Source: Saccharothrix espanaensis DSM 44229
GTDB lineage: Bacteria > Actinomycetota > Actinomycetes > Mycobacteriales > Pseudonocardiaceae
NCBI RefSeq assembly: GCF_000328705.1
Contig: NC_019673.1
Coordinates: forward strand, 1,116,001 to 1,180,000
Length of the DNA stretch: 64,000 nucleotides
Reading direction: 5' to 3'
In this document: positions 8,414 to 16,226 of the stretch, in pieces
How the letters are laid out: each line of letters opens with the position of its first letter
Numbering within the stretch: the stretch's first letter is position 1
Position numbers and translations under genes: made by a program
Notes under the pieces: model-generated
Databases searched by the model: none
What the model was told of the DNA's origin: nothing
What the model saw: the letters and a program-made list of their open reading frames with translations, nothing else

Positions 8414-9063
8414 GGCTGGACGAGGCCGGCCTCGTGGGCGAGGACGGCGGCCTGCACCCGGTTGGCGAGGTCGAGGCGGGTCAGGATGGTGCTCACGTGG
8501 CCCTTCACCGTGCCCTCCACCAGGTTCAGCCGGGTGGCGATCCGGGCGTTGCTCAACCCGGCACCCAGCAGCGCCAGCACCTCCCGCTCGCGCGGCGTGA
8601 GCAGGTCGGTCTTCGCACGTGCCGCTCCGGAGCGGCTCAGCGGCCTGGTGCCCAGCGCGGCGAGCACCCGCGCGGCCACCTTCGGCGCCAGGTACGCGCC
8701 GCCGCCCGCCACGGCGTGCACGCCGGCCAGCAGTTCCCTGGGGTTGCCCGATTTCAGCAGGAAACCGCGGGCCCCGCCGTCCAGCGCCCGCGCCACGTAG
8801 GCGTCGTCGCCGAACGTGGTCAGCACCGCCACCGCCACCTCCGGCGCGGCCCGGGTGATCTCGGCCGCCGCCGCCAGGCCGTCCAGCCGGGGCATCCGGA
8901 CGTCCAGCAGCGCCACGTCCGGCCGGTGCGCGATCGCCAGGTCCACCGCGTCCCGGCCGTTGTCGGCCTCCGCCACGACGGTGAGGTCCGGGTCGGTGCC
9001 GAGGATCGCCTTCACCCCCGCGCGGATCATGGCTTCGTCGTCGGCCAGCAGTACCCGGATCAT
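8410..9063 (-). CDS. NarL/LuxR-family response regulator
   Basis: 217 residues. The receiver domain shows Asp8/Asp9, phospho-acceptor Asp54 (ALLDVRMP), Thr82/83 and Lys104 (FLLKSG). The C-terminal LuxR helix-turn-helix is LTPREREVLALLGAGLSNARIATRL ... VEGTVKGHVSTILTRL. The ATG overlaps the stop of the histidine kinase gene (ATGA), so kinase and regulator are a coupled pair. It would be phosphorylated by the kinase and activate target promoters; the secreted serine hydrolase upstream in the same operon suggests a cell-envelope cue (inference). Confidence 0.93.
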   Translation of the reverse strand: MIRVLLADDEAMIRAGVKAILGTDPDLTVVAEADNGRDAVDLAIAHRPDVALLDVRMPRLDGLAAAAEITRAAPEVAVAVLTTFGDDAYVARALDGGARGFLLKSGNPRELLAGVHAVAGGGAYLAPKVAARVLAALGTRPLSRSGAARAKTDLLTPREREVLALLGAGLSNARIATRLNLVEGTVKGHVSTILTRLDLANRVQAAVLAHEAGLVQP

Positions 9064-10136
9064 CAGTGCCCCACCTCTTCGTGCCCCATCCCGCCGTGCC
9101 CCACCTCTTCGTGCCCCATCCCGCCGTGCCCCACCCCGTCGTGCCCCGTCTCGTCGTGCCCCACCTCGCGCTGAACCGGTTCGTCGTGGGTCGGTTCGTG
9201 GGCGAGTGGGAGGGTGGCGACCAGTTCGAACGTGCCGCCGGCGCGGTCGAACCGGATCGTGCCGCCCGCCAGGCGGACCCGCTCGCGCAGCGCGGTCAGG
9301 CCGGTCCGGGCACCGGGGGCGCGGCGGGCGGTGGCCGGCACCGGGTTGGCGACGGACACCACCGCCGTGTCGTCGGTCGCGGTCACGGTGATCCGCACGG
9401 GCGCGCCGGGCGCGTGCTTGGCGGCGTTGGTCAGCGCCTCGCGCACCACCCGGTGCGCGGCCTGGGCGGTCGCCGGGGGCAGCGGTCGGCGGCCGGTCCA
9501 GGACAGCGTGACCGGCAGGCCCGCCTCGGCCGCCCCGGCGGCCAGGTCGTCCAGGTCGGCGGTCGGCGGGTGCAGCGGCGGCGGGTCGTCGGCGCGCAGC
9601 AGCGTGACGATGCCGGCCAGGCCCTCGATCGCGGTGCCGGCCGCCGAGCGCAGGCCGGCCGCCGCTTCCCGGTGGTGTTCGGGCAGGTCGCGGGCGAGTT
9701 CGAGGGCCCCGGCGCGCAGGGCCAGCAGGCTCAGCTCGTGGCCCAGGCTGTCGTGCATGTCGTGCGCGATCCGGGTCCGCTCACGCAGGTGGACCCGTTC
9801 GGTGGCGGCCGCGGCCAGGTCCGCCTGCTGGCGGGCCGAGCGGCCGACCAGCCACGGCAGCACCACCGCCCCGACCAGCAGCACGGGCGCGGTGGTCCAC
9901 GCGTCGGCGGCCACCAGCCCGAGCGGGACGACCAGCACGGCCGCCGCCCCCAGCACCGCCGCCGCCGCCCGCGCGTGCGGCACCCGGCGGCCGATCAGGA
10001 ACGCCGCCACGGCCAGCGCCGCGTCCACCACGACCACCCACGGCGGCACGTGGTCCACCATCGCGACCGCACTCGCCTGGGCGGCCACCGCGCACAGCGC
10101 CAGCGCGGCGAGCGGGCCGCCCGTCCCCGGTTCCAT
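9063..10136 (-). CDS. Membrane sensor histidine kinase (HisKA_3/NarX type) with His-rich tail
   Basis: 357 residues from ATG 10136 (GTG codons at 10139 and 10145 are alternatives). Four hydrophobic segments in the first 100 residues leave little extracellular domain, so sensing is probably in the membrane. The dimerisation box RIAHDMHDSLGHELSLLAL gives phospho-acceptor His128; the ATPase domain shows EALTNAAKHA (N box) and GARTGLTALRERV (G box). Odd feature: the C-terminus ends in seven x-x-x-G-H pentapeptides, encoded by seven 15-bp units, adding a His-rich metal-ligand-like tail not normal for this family. It sits 14 bases after the serine hydrolase stop and overlaps the response regulator start. 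Confidence 0.9.
   Translation of the reverse strand: MEPGTGGPLAALALCAVAAQASAVAMVDHVPPWVVVVDAALAVAAFLIGRRVPHARAAAAVLGAAAVLVVPLGLVAADAWTTAPVLLVGAVVLPWLVGRSARQQADLAAAATERVHLRERTRIAHDMHDSLGHELSLLALRAGALELARDLPEHHREAAAGLRSAAGTAIEGLAGIVTLLRADDPPPLHPPTADLDDLAAGAAEAGLPVTLSWTGRRPLPPATAQAAHRVVREALTNAAKHAPGAPVRITVTATDDTAVVSVANPVPATARRAPGARTGLTALRERVRLAGGTIRFDRAGGTFELVATLPLAHEPTHDEPVQREVGHDETGHDGVGHGGMGHEEVGHGGMGHEEVGH
9066..9170 (-). repeat. Seven 15-bp units encoding G-H pentapeptides
   Basis: 105 bases at the 3' end of the histidine kinase gene. The two distal 30-bp blocks (9066-9095 and 9096-9125) are identical; the remaining units are diverged. Each 15 bp encodes x-x-x-Gly-His. Confidence 0.9.
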
Positions 10137-10150
10137 CACGGGCACCGACG

Positions 10151-11644
10151 CTACCTGCCGGCCGGCTGCGGCTCGGGTGCCCGGTCGGCCGGCCCGGTGC
10201 GCTCGCGCAGCAGCCGCGCGGCGCGGGTGGCCAGGACCGCCAGGTTCAGCGCGCTCGACACCGCGAGCCAGACCACCAGCGCCGGCGAGTAGTGGGCGAC
10301 CTGGAACAGCGTGATGTCCCGACCGCCGCCGACCAGCAGCCCGAGCAGGGTCGGCAGCAGGATCAGGGCCGCCACCGGGACCAGGCGCGGGACCATCCGG
10401 ACCACCACCTGCCACAGGGCGCGGCGGGGCCACGCGCGGCGCAGCGCCAGGACGCCGAGCACCAGGCTGAGCAGCGTCAACGCCCCCAGCACCAACTCGG
10501 TCACCAACCGGGTGGACGGCGGCTCGGCGGGCGTGCCGCCGTCGGCGAGCGCCGCCAGGCCGTCCTCCAGCGCGGAGGTGCCCTCGTTGCCCAGGGCGAA
10601 GCCGGTGTTCGCGATCACGGCGACGCCGTAGCCGGAGGGCAGCAACAGCTGGCCCGCGCAGTAAGTGAACCAGATGCCGCTGTGCCGCACCTTGCCGCCG
10701 TTCGTGGCCCAGCCCAGGGCGTAGGACGGGCTCTGCGCGGACGCCGTGTGCATCGCGGTGATGCCGGCGGCGGACACCAGTTGCGCCCCGGACGCCGCGC
10801 GACCGCCGTTCGACTGCACCACCAGCCACTTCGCCATGTCCTCGGCGGTGGTGATCACCCCGTCCGAGCCCGCGACGAACCGGGTGGGCTCGGTGGCCGG
10901 GATCGACGCGCCGTAGGCGTGCACGTGCCCCTTGACGACGTCGTCGGGCAGGTCGTCGGGAGTGGTGGTGATCGACGTCGTGTCGTGCATCCCGGCGGGC
11001 TCGAAGACGTGCCGGCGCAGGTAGTCGCCGAACGGTTCGCCGCTCGCCCGCTCGACCACCAGGGCGGCCAGGTGGTAGTTGGTGTTGGTGTAGCGGTGCT
11101 CGGTGCCGGGGTCGGAGGCCAGGGCCGTCGGGTTGACCCGGGTGACGGCGTCGGCCGGCGAGGACGGCTGCGGCCGGCTCTTCTCCGGCAGGGTCCGGTC
11201 GGTGATGCCCGAGGTGTGGTCGAGCAGGTGGCGGACGGTGATCCGCGCGCCGCGCTCGTCGGCCGGGTGGAACTCCGGGACGTACCGGGCCACCGGGGTG
11301 TCCAGGTCGAGCGCGCCGCGCTCGGCGAGCTGGACGACGGCCAGCGCGGTGAACGACTTGCTCACCGACGCGATCGGCATCCGGGTCTTCGCGGTCACGG
11401 CGGCACCGGTGGACGTGCGACCGTGACCGGACACGTGGACCACCCGGTCGCCCTTGGTGATCGCGACGGCGACACCGGGGTAGGCGGCCGCGTCGGCGTG
11501 GTCGGCCACGTACTCGGCCACCCGGCGGTCGAGCGCGGCCGGGTCGGCGGCGTGCGCCGCAGCCGTGGTTGCGGTCGTCGCGGCCACGACCGGGATCGTG
11601 GCCACCAGGAGTGCTGCGGCGAGTGCTGTTGTCTTGCCCATCAC
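10151..11644 (-). CDS. Secreted/membrane serine hydrolase (beta-lactamase class C / DD-peptidase-like)
   Basis: 497 residues from GTG 11644, with AGGGGG 8 bases upstream (ATG 11641 is the next codon). A signal peptide (about 1-32) precedes a penicillin-binding/esterase domain with ASVSK (Ser93, Lys96), YTN (Tyr185, Asn187) and RHSG as the third box. Four hydrophobic stretches in the last 140 residues anchor it. Such proteins are DD-carboxypeptidases, esterases or amidases acting outside the membrane; true beta-lactamase function is not implied. It leads an operon with a histidine kinase and response regulator, so its product or activity may be tied to envelope sensing (inference). Confidence 0.85.
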   Translation of the reverse strand: MMGKTTALAAALLVATIPVVAATTATTAAAHAADPAALDRRVAEYVADHADAAAYPGVAVAITKGDRVVHVSGHGRTSTGAAVTAKTRMPIASVSKSFTALAVVQLAERGALDLDTPVARYVPEFHPADERGARITVRHLLDHTSGITDRTLPEKSRPQPSSPADAVTRVNPTALASDPGTEHRYTNTNYHLAALVVERASGEPFGDYLRRHVFEPAGMHDTTSITTTPDDLPDDVVKGHVHAYGASIPATEPTRFVAGSDGVITTAEDMAKWLVVQSNGGRAASGAQLVSAAGITAMHTASAQSPSYALGWATNGGKVRHSGIWFTYCAGQLLLPSGYGVAVIANTGFALGNEGTSALEDGLAALADGGTPAEPPSTRLVTELVLGALTLLSLVLGVLALRRAWPRRALWQVVVRMVPRLVPVAALILLPTLLGLLVGGGRDITLFQVAHYSPALVVWLAVSSALNLAVLATRAARLLRERTGPADRAPEPQPAGR

Positions 11645-11788
11645 GGGTCTGTCCCCCTCGTTCGGTCGGCGTGGACGACGCTACGAACGGCGGGCCGGCG
11701 GCACCCGACCCGGAGGACAGGGCCGGTACCCGACTTTCGTCAGGGGGAACCAGGCGGCCGGGCCTGACGTTCGTCAGGGGTGGGCACG

Positions 11789-12097
11789 GTGGAGACGGTG
11801 TTGACGTGGGGCGTTCCCGGCGGCGTGCTGTCGGTCGTCGCGATCGGGGTCTACGACGTGGTCCGGCAGCGCCGGCGCCGGCGGACCGGCCGGACGCTGT
11901 CCGCCACGTACCTGGACGAGGTCACCGCGATGTTCTACGGGACCAAGCGGGTCCAGCTGGACCACCAGGAGTCGATGTCGCTGATGCGCGAGGAGGACGC
12001 CCAGGGCGCGCCGCCGCGCACGGGAGTCGACCTCGACCGGGGGATCGTGGTCCTGCGGCCGGGGACGACCGGGCGTCCCGCTGACGGCGACCGCTGA
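11789..12097 (+). CDS. Small membrane protein (DUF6191-like)
   Basis: About 102 residues from a GTG at 11789, which has AGGGG upstream; a GTG at 11780 overlaps that site. One N-terminal transmembrane helix (GGVLSVVAIGVYDVV) is followed by a run of Arg residues and a conserved-looking cytoplasmic segment TYLDEVTAMFYGTKRVQLDHQESMSLM. This layout matches small actinobacterial proteins annotated as DUF6191; function is unknown. It is divergent from the serine hydrolase operon. A direct repeat TTCGTCAGGGG (11736-11746 and 11770-11780) lies just upstream, the second copy supplying the ribosome site. Confidence 0.65.
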   Translation: METVLTWGVPGGVLSVVAIGVYDVVRQRRRRRTGRTLSATYLDEVTAMFYGTKRVQLDHQESMSLMREEDAQGAPPRTGVDLDRGIVVLRPGTTGRPADGDR

Positions 12098-12127
12098 CGG
12101 CGACCGCTGACGGCGACCGCTGACGCC
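12080..12127. repeat. 13-bp tandem repeat, 3.7 copies
   Basis: GCTGACGGCGACC repeats at 12080, 12093 and 12106, then a partial copy. It spans the stop codon of the DUF6191-like gene. Because 13 is not a multiple of 3, copy-number change would alter the C-terminus. Confidence 0.9.
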
Positions 12128-12318
12128 GGGGCGTTCACACCGGGGGCGCGGTTCGGCGGTGTCGCGGGACGGGGACTGCGCCGTGCGGTCGCCCGGGGGA
12201 GGCTGGAAGGGTGGGTGGGCGTTGCTCCCGGAGGTGGGTGCAACGTTCTGGACCGGGTTGACGATGTGAGACGCGAGTGGTGGTCGTGCCGAGTGGGCCG
12301 CCCGGCGGGGAGGCGTTG

Positions 12319-13092
12319 ATGGCGCGGGCGGACGGCGTGCGGGCCGGGGCGGCGTCGGAGGTCGGCCGGGTGCGGTCGTCCAACGAGGACAGCCTGCTCG
12401 TGGGGGCCGCGCTGTTCGCGGTCGCCGACGGGATGGGCGGGCACGCCGCGGGCGAGGTGGCCAGCGCGATGGCGGTCGAGCACCTGCGGGAGCTCGACCG
12501 GCGCGCCGAGCTGCGGCCCGACGACATCCGGGAGACCCTCGCGGAGGCCAACCGGGCGATCCGCGCCGCCGGGCTGGAACACCCCGAGCAGGCCGGCATG
12601 GGTGCCACGGCCACCGGGCTGGGGCTCGTGCGGTTCGCCGGGTCGCCGCACTGGGTGGTGTTCAACATCGGCGACTCGCGGGTCTACCGGTACGCCGGCG
12701 GGGTGCTGACCCTGCTGACCGTCGACCACTCCGAGGCCGCCGAGATGGTGGCCGCCGGGGCGCTGACCGAGGAGCAGGCCAGGTACTCGCGGTTCCGCAA
12801 CGTGATCACCCGGGCGCTGGGCGTGCACCCCTCGATCGAGCCCGACCAGTGGGTGTTCCCACCGGTCGCGGGCGAGCGGTTCGTGCTGTGCTCGGACGGC
12901 CTGACCGGTGAGCTGGAGGACGACGAGATCGCCGCCGTGCTGCGGGACGTGACCGACCCGGAGTGCGCGGCCGGCGAGCTGGTGCGGCGGGCGGTCGACG
13001 CGGGCGGGCGGGACAACGTCACCGTGGTCGTCGTCGACTACGGGCCGGGTGACGACGCGCCCGCTGACACGGTGCCGCGGACCGCGCCGTGA
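12319..13092 (+). CDS. PP2C-family Ser/Thr protein phosphatase
   Basis: 257 residues from ATG 12319, preceded by GGGGAGG. Metal-binding and catalytic motifs of PP2C are all present: SNEDS, FAVADGMGGHAAGE, FNIGDSRVYR, LCSDGLTGEL and GGRDNVTVVVV. It is cytoplasmic and should dephosphorylate Ser/Thr phosphoproteins, here probably the FHA protein and the kinase encoded next. The stop overlaps the GTG of the FHA gene (GTGA), the first of a chain of overlapping genes through 16081. The upstream 190 bases include a 13-bp tandem repeat and no clear promoter. Confidence 0.93.
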   Translation: MARADGVRAGAASEVGRVRSSNEDSLLVGAALFAVADGMGGHAAGEVASAMAVEHLRELDRRAELRPDDIRETLAEANRAIRAAGLEHPEQAGMGATATGLGLVRFAGSPHWVVFNIGDSRVYRYAGGVLTLLTVDHSEAAEMVAAGALTEEQARYSRFRNVITRALGVHPSIEPDQWVFPPVAGERFVLCSDGLTGELEDDEIAAVLRDVTDPECAAGELVRRAVDAGGRDNVTVVVVDYGPGDDAPADTVPRTAP

Positions 13093-14603
13093 CCGTCTAC
13101 ACGCCGGGGGCGTCCGTCGCCGTCGTGGCCGAGGGCACCTGGCTGCTCATCGGTGCCGCGCCGGGCTCGGACGTGGTGCGCCGGTGCTGGGAGCTGGTGC
13201 GCGGCGGTGCCGGGCTGGACGACGTGCTGAGCGTGATCGTGCACGAGGGGTTCCGGGCGGTGGGGAGCTTCGCGCTGGTCCGGTACACCGAGGGCGAGCG
13301 GCGGGTGGTGCTGCGCGGCGACTCGGTGGTCGGCCTGGTCGGGCTGGACGGGGTGCTGCTCGAACTGCGCGCCGACGGGGTGGCGACCTGGGTGGACACC
13401 GGGTTGCCGGAGTCGGCGGTGGAGCTGCGGCTGACGGCGGCGGTCGCGGGCGGCCCGGAACTGCCGCTGGAGCGCGGGGTGGTGCTGGCGTCCCGGCTGG
13501 TGGCCCGGTTGGTGGCGGCGCCGGAGGTGGGCCGGGTGACCGAGGTGATGCCCGCGCCGGGCGTGTCCTCGCTGACCGAGGTGCTGCCGATGCCCGGTTC
13601 GCCGCCTCGGCCGGAGCCGGGCGCGGTGCCGCTGCTGCCGCAGGGCTTCACGCCGTCGGCACCGGAGTTCACGCCGGTGCCGGACGCGCCCACGCCGGAT
13701 CCCGCGATCTCCGGAACGAAGAACCCCGAGGCCATACGGGTCGCCGAACCCGCCCCGACGTCACCGCCTGTGCCGCCGCCGACTTCACCACCGACCTCAC
13801 CGCCTGTGTCGCCGCCGACCTCGCCACCCGTTTCGCCGCCGACCTCACCGCCAGGCCCGGTGCCGACGCCGCCGCCGGACGTTCCCCAGCTCATCACGCC
13901 GCAGCCGAGCGGGGCGCGGACCGTTGTCCTGCAACCATCGGACGTCCCGCCGTCCGGTGTGCCGGACCCGCCGGCCGTGGACGGGCCGCCGATCGGGGAC
14001 AAGCGGGTGCCGCAGGCGGTGCAGCGCGACGCCGACGGCGTGATCCAGGCACTCGGGTGGGCCGGGCCGCCGCCCCGCGTGGACGAGACCATGGTGCGCC
14101 GCAACAACTCCCCGGACGACACGCGGCACGTGTTCACCGCCGGCGCGCCCAGGGTGCGGGCCGTCGCCTGTCCCGCGCGCCACCTCAACCCCGAGCACGC
14201 GATCGCCTGCCGGGTGTGCGGCCAACCCTTCCCGCCGCAGGACGCGTTCGTCGTGCCGCGCCCGCCGCTGGGCGTCCTGCGGCTGTCGACCGGCGAGCTG
14301 ATCACCCTGGACCGCAACGTGATCCTCGGCCGCGACCCGCAGGTCACCGACCGCAGCCCGACCGCGCCGCACGCCATCCGGCTGGCCAACCAGGGCAACG
14401 ACATCTCGCGCAACCACGTCGAGGTCCGCCTCGACGGCTGGGACGTCCTGGTGGTCGACCTGGGCTCGAAGAACGGCACCACGATGATCGCGCCGGGCTG
14501 GTCGCCGCAGGAGCTCGCCGGGCTCATCCCGGCCATCCTCACGCCCGGGTCGCGGGTGATGGTCGGCGAAGGCGCGTTCTTCACCTACGAGGTGACCGGG
14601 TGA
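13089..14603 (+). CDS. FHA-domain protein with Pro-rich linker and zinc-ribbon-like motif
   Basis: 504 residues. An N-terminal globular part (1-150) of unknown family is followed by a Pro/Ser/Thr linker (about 170-290, repeating TSPPVSPP), a Cys cluster (C361, C374, C377 with nearby His), then an FHA domain (about 400-500) with ILGRDP, DISRNHVEV and LGSKNGT, the phosphothreonine-binding residues. It is likely a cytoplasmic adaptor that reads phosphorylation by the neighbouring kinase. It overlaps the PP2C gene upstream and the kinase gene downstream by four bases each, so the three are made together. The N-terminal part resembles a PP2C-like fold remnant only loosely; I leave it unassigned. 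Confidence 0.85.
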   Translation: MTVYTPGASVAVVAEGTWLLIGAAPGSDVVRRCWELVRGGAGLDDVLSVIVHEGFRAVGSFALVRYTEGERRVVLRGDSVVGLVGLDGVLLELRADGVATWVDTGLPESAVELRLTAAVAGGPELPLERGVVLASRLVARLVAAPEVGRVTEVMPAPGVSSLTEVLPMPGSPPRPEPGAVPLLPQGFTPSAPEFTPVPDAPTPDPAISGTKNPEAIRVAEPAPTSPPVPPPTSPPTSPPVSPPTSPPVSPPTSPPGPVPTPPPDVPQLITPQPSGARTVVLQPSDVPPSGVPDPPAVDGPPIGDKRVPQAVQRDADGVIQALGWAGPPPRVDETMVRRNNSPDDTRHVFTAGAPRVRAVACPARHLNPEHAIACRVCGQPFPPQDAFVVPRPPLGVLRLSTGELITLDRNVILGRDPQVTDRSPTAPHAIRLANQGNDISRNHVEVRLDGWDVLVVDLGSKNGTTMIAPGWSPQELAGLIPAILTPGSRVMVGEGAFFTYEVTG

Positions 14604-16081
14604 CGCCGCCGGAGATCCCCGGGTTCACCTACCGGCGGGAGATCGGGCGCGGCGGGTTCGCCACCGTGCACGTCTACTACCAGCACAGCACGGACCGCGA
14701 GGTCGCCGTCAAGGTGCTCAACGAGGCGGGCCTGCCGGAGCGGGTGCGGGACATGTTCCTGGCCGAGGCCAAGGCGATGGCCAAGGTCGGCAGCCACGAC
14801 AACATCGTCACCGTCTACTCCGCCGACCAGTCCGCCGACGGCCGGCTGTTCCTGGTGATGGAGTACTACTCCGGCTACGACCTCAAGCGGGTCGCCGACC
14901 ACCAACCGCTGCCCGTGCAACGGGTGCTGGACGTCGGGGTGAAGATCGCCGGCGCCGTGGAGACCGCGCACCGCGCCGGGATCCTGCACCGGGACATCAA
15001 GCCCGCCAACATCCTGGTCAACTCCTACAACAAACCGGCGCTGACCGATTTCGGCATCGCCGAGAAGCAGGCCGCGCCGACCGCCGACGGCGACGTGATG
15101 CTGTCGGTCCCGTGGTCCGCGCCGGAGGTGGTGCGGCCGACCGGCGTGGAACCCGGCGTGCCCGCCGAGGTCTACTCGCTGGCCGCCACGCTGTGGCACC
15201 TGCTGACCGGGCGCGCGCCGTTCACCGTGCCGGGCGGTGACAACTCCCGGGAGGCCCAGGAGTCCCGGATCCTGCGCGGTGGTCCGCCGGCCACCGGGAA
15301 GGCACCCGGGTCGCTGGAGGTCCTGCTGTCGCGGGCGATGGCGGCCGATCCGGCGGTGCGGCCGCGCAACGCGGTGGAGTTCGCGCACGGACTCCAAGCC
15401 GTGCAACGGGAACTGGGCTTCGCGATGACCGAACTGGCGCTGGAGTCCGAGCCGGTCGCGCTGCGCGAGGCGCCGCGCCCGGAACCGTCCGACCTGACGG
15501 CCACCCGGGTGCGCGGCCCGGTGCCCATCTTCGAGGTCGTCCCCTACCGCCCGATAGTCCACAGTGGACTGGACTCCGCCGGCACGGTGTACCGGCCGCG
15601 CCAGGCGGACCCGCCGAGGTTCCAGCCGCCCGCTCCCCGGAGCGCCCCGGCCCCGGAGGAACCCGACGAGCCGCGCCGCCCGGCGTGGCCGGTGCCCGCC
15701 GCGATCGGCGGGGTGGTGGTCGTCGCGGTGGTGCTGGGCGTTCTGCTCGGCGGAGGCGACGACGGCACCGCGACGACGACGCCGCCGTTGACCACCGGGC
15801 ACGACGTCGACGCGGGCGGCGACAACACCCCGCCCGGCAAGCCGACCGTCAGCGCCGTGCGGACCAACCCGGCGACGCTGCGGTTCTCGTGGACCTACTC
15901 CGCGACCCAGGACAGCGACACCTACGTCTGGCGCACGCCGGACGGCACCCTCACCGGCACCGCGCAGCAACCCACTGTGGACGTCGCGGCGGCGGGTCCG
16001 CTGTGCCTTGAGGTGAAGGTCGTGCGCGCCGACGGGAAGCACGCCGCCGCCGAATGGTCGCCTCGGGGCTGCGGCGAGTAG
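14600..16081 (+). CDS. Transmembrane Ser/Thr protein kinase (PknB-like) with extracellular Fn3-like domain
   Basis: 493 residues from GTG 14600. The kinase domain is intact: glycine loop IGRGGFATVH, Lys38 (AVKVL), HRDIKPANIL with catalytic Asp132, and DFG Asp150. A linker rich in Pro/Glu is followed by one transmembrane helix (VPAAIGGVVVVAVVLGVLLGG) and a short extracellular domain with an Fn3-like beta pattern (PGKPTVSAVRTNPATLRFSWTY ... CLEVKVV). It likely senses an envelope signal and phosphorylates the FHA protein or surface machinery. The gene ends 145 bases before the giant Ig/Fn3 protein gene, whose extracellular Fn3 domains are of the same general type. Confidence 0.92.
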   Translation: MTPPEIPGFTYRREIGRGGFATVHVYYQHSTDREVAVKVLNEAGLPERVRDMFLAEAKAMAKVGSHDNIVTVYSADQSADGRLFLVMEYYSGYDLKRVADHQPLPVQRVLDVGVKIAGAVETAHRAGILHRDIKPANILVNSYNKPALTDFGIAEKQAAPTADGDVMLSVPWSAPEVVRPTGVEPGVPAEVYSLAATLWHLLTGRAPFTVPGGDNSREAQESRILRGGPPATGKAPGSLEVLLSRAMAADPAVRPRNAVEFAHGLQAVQRELGFAMTELALESEPVALREAPRPEPSDLTATRVRGPVPIFEVVPYRPIVHSGLDSAGTVYRPRQADPPRFQPPAPRSAPAPEEPDEPRRPAWPVPAAIGGVVVVAVVLGVLLGGGDDGTATTTPPLTTGHDVDAGGDNTPPGKPTVSAVRTNPATLRFSWTYSATQDSDTYVWRTPDGTLTGTAQQPTVDVAAAGPLCLEVKVVRADGKHAAAEWSPRGCGE

Positions 16082-16226
16082 ATGCGCCGGCTGCGGTCGG
16101 TGCGGCGCTTGCGTCCCGGTTGGTGAAACGCTGTTCCAAATAGTTACCCACCGGGTGCAACGAACTCCCCTAGGGTTTCGATACGCCGGATTGGCAGCCT
16201 GAATCGCTTGCGCACTGGGGGAACCC

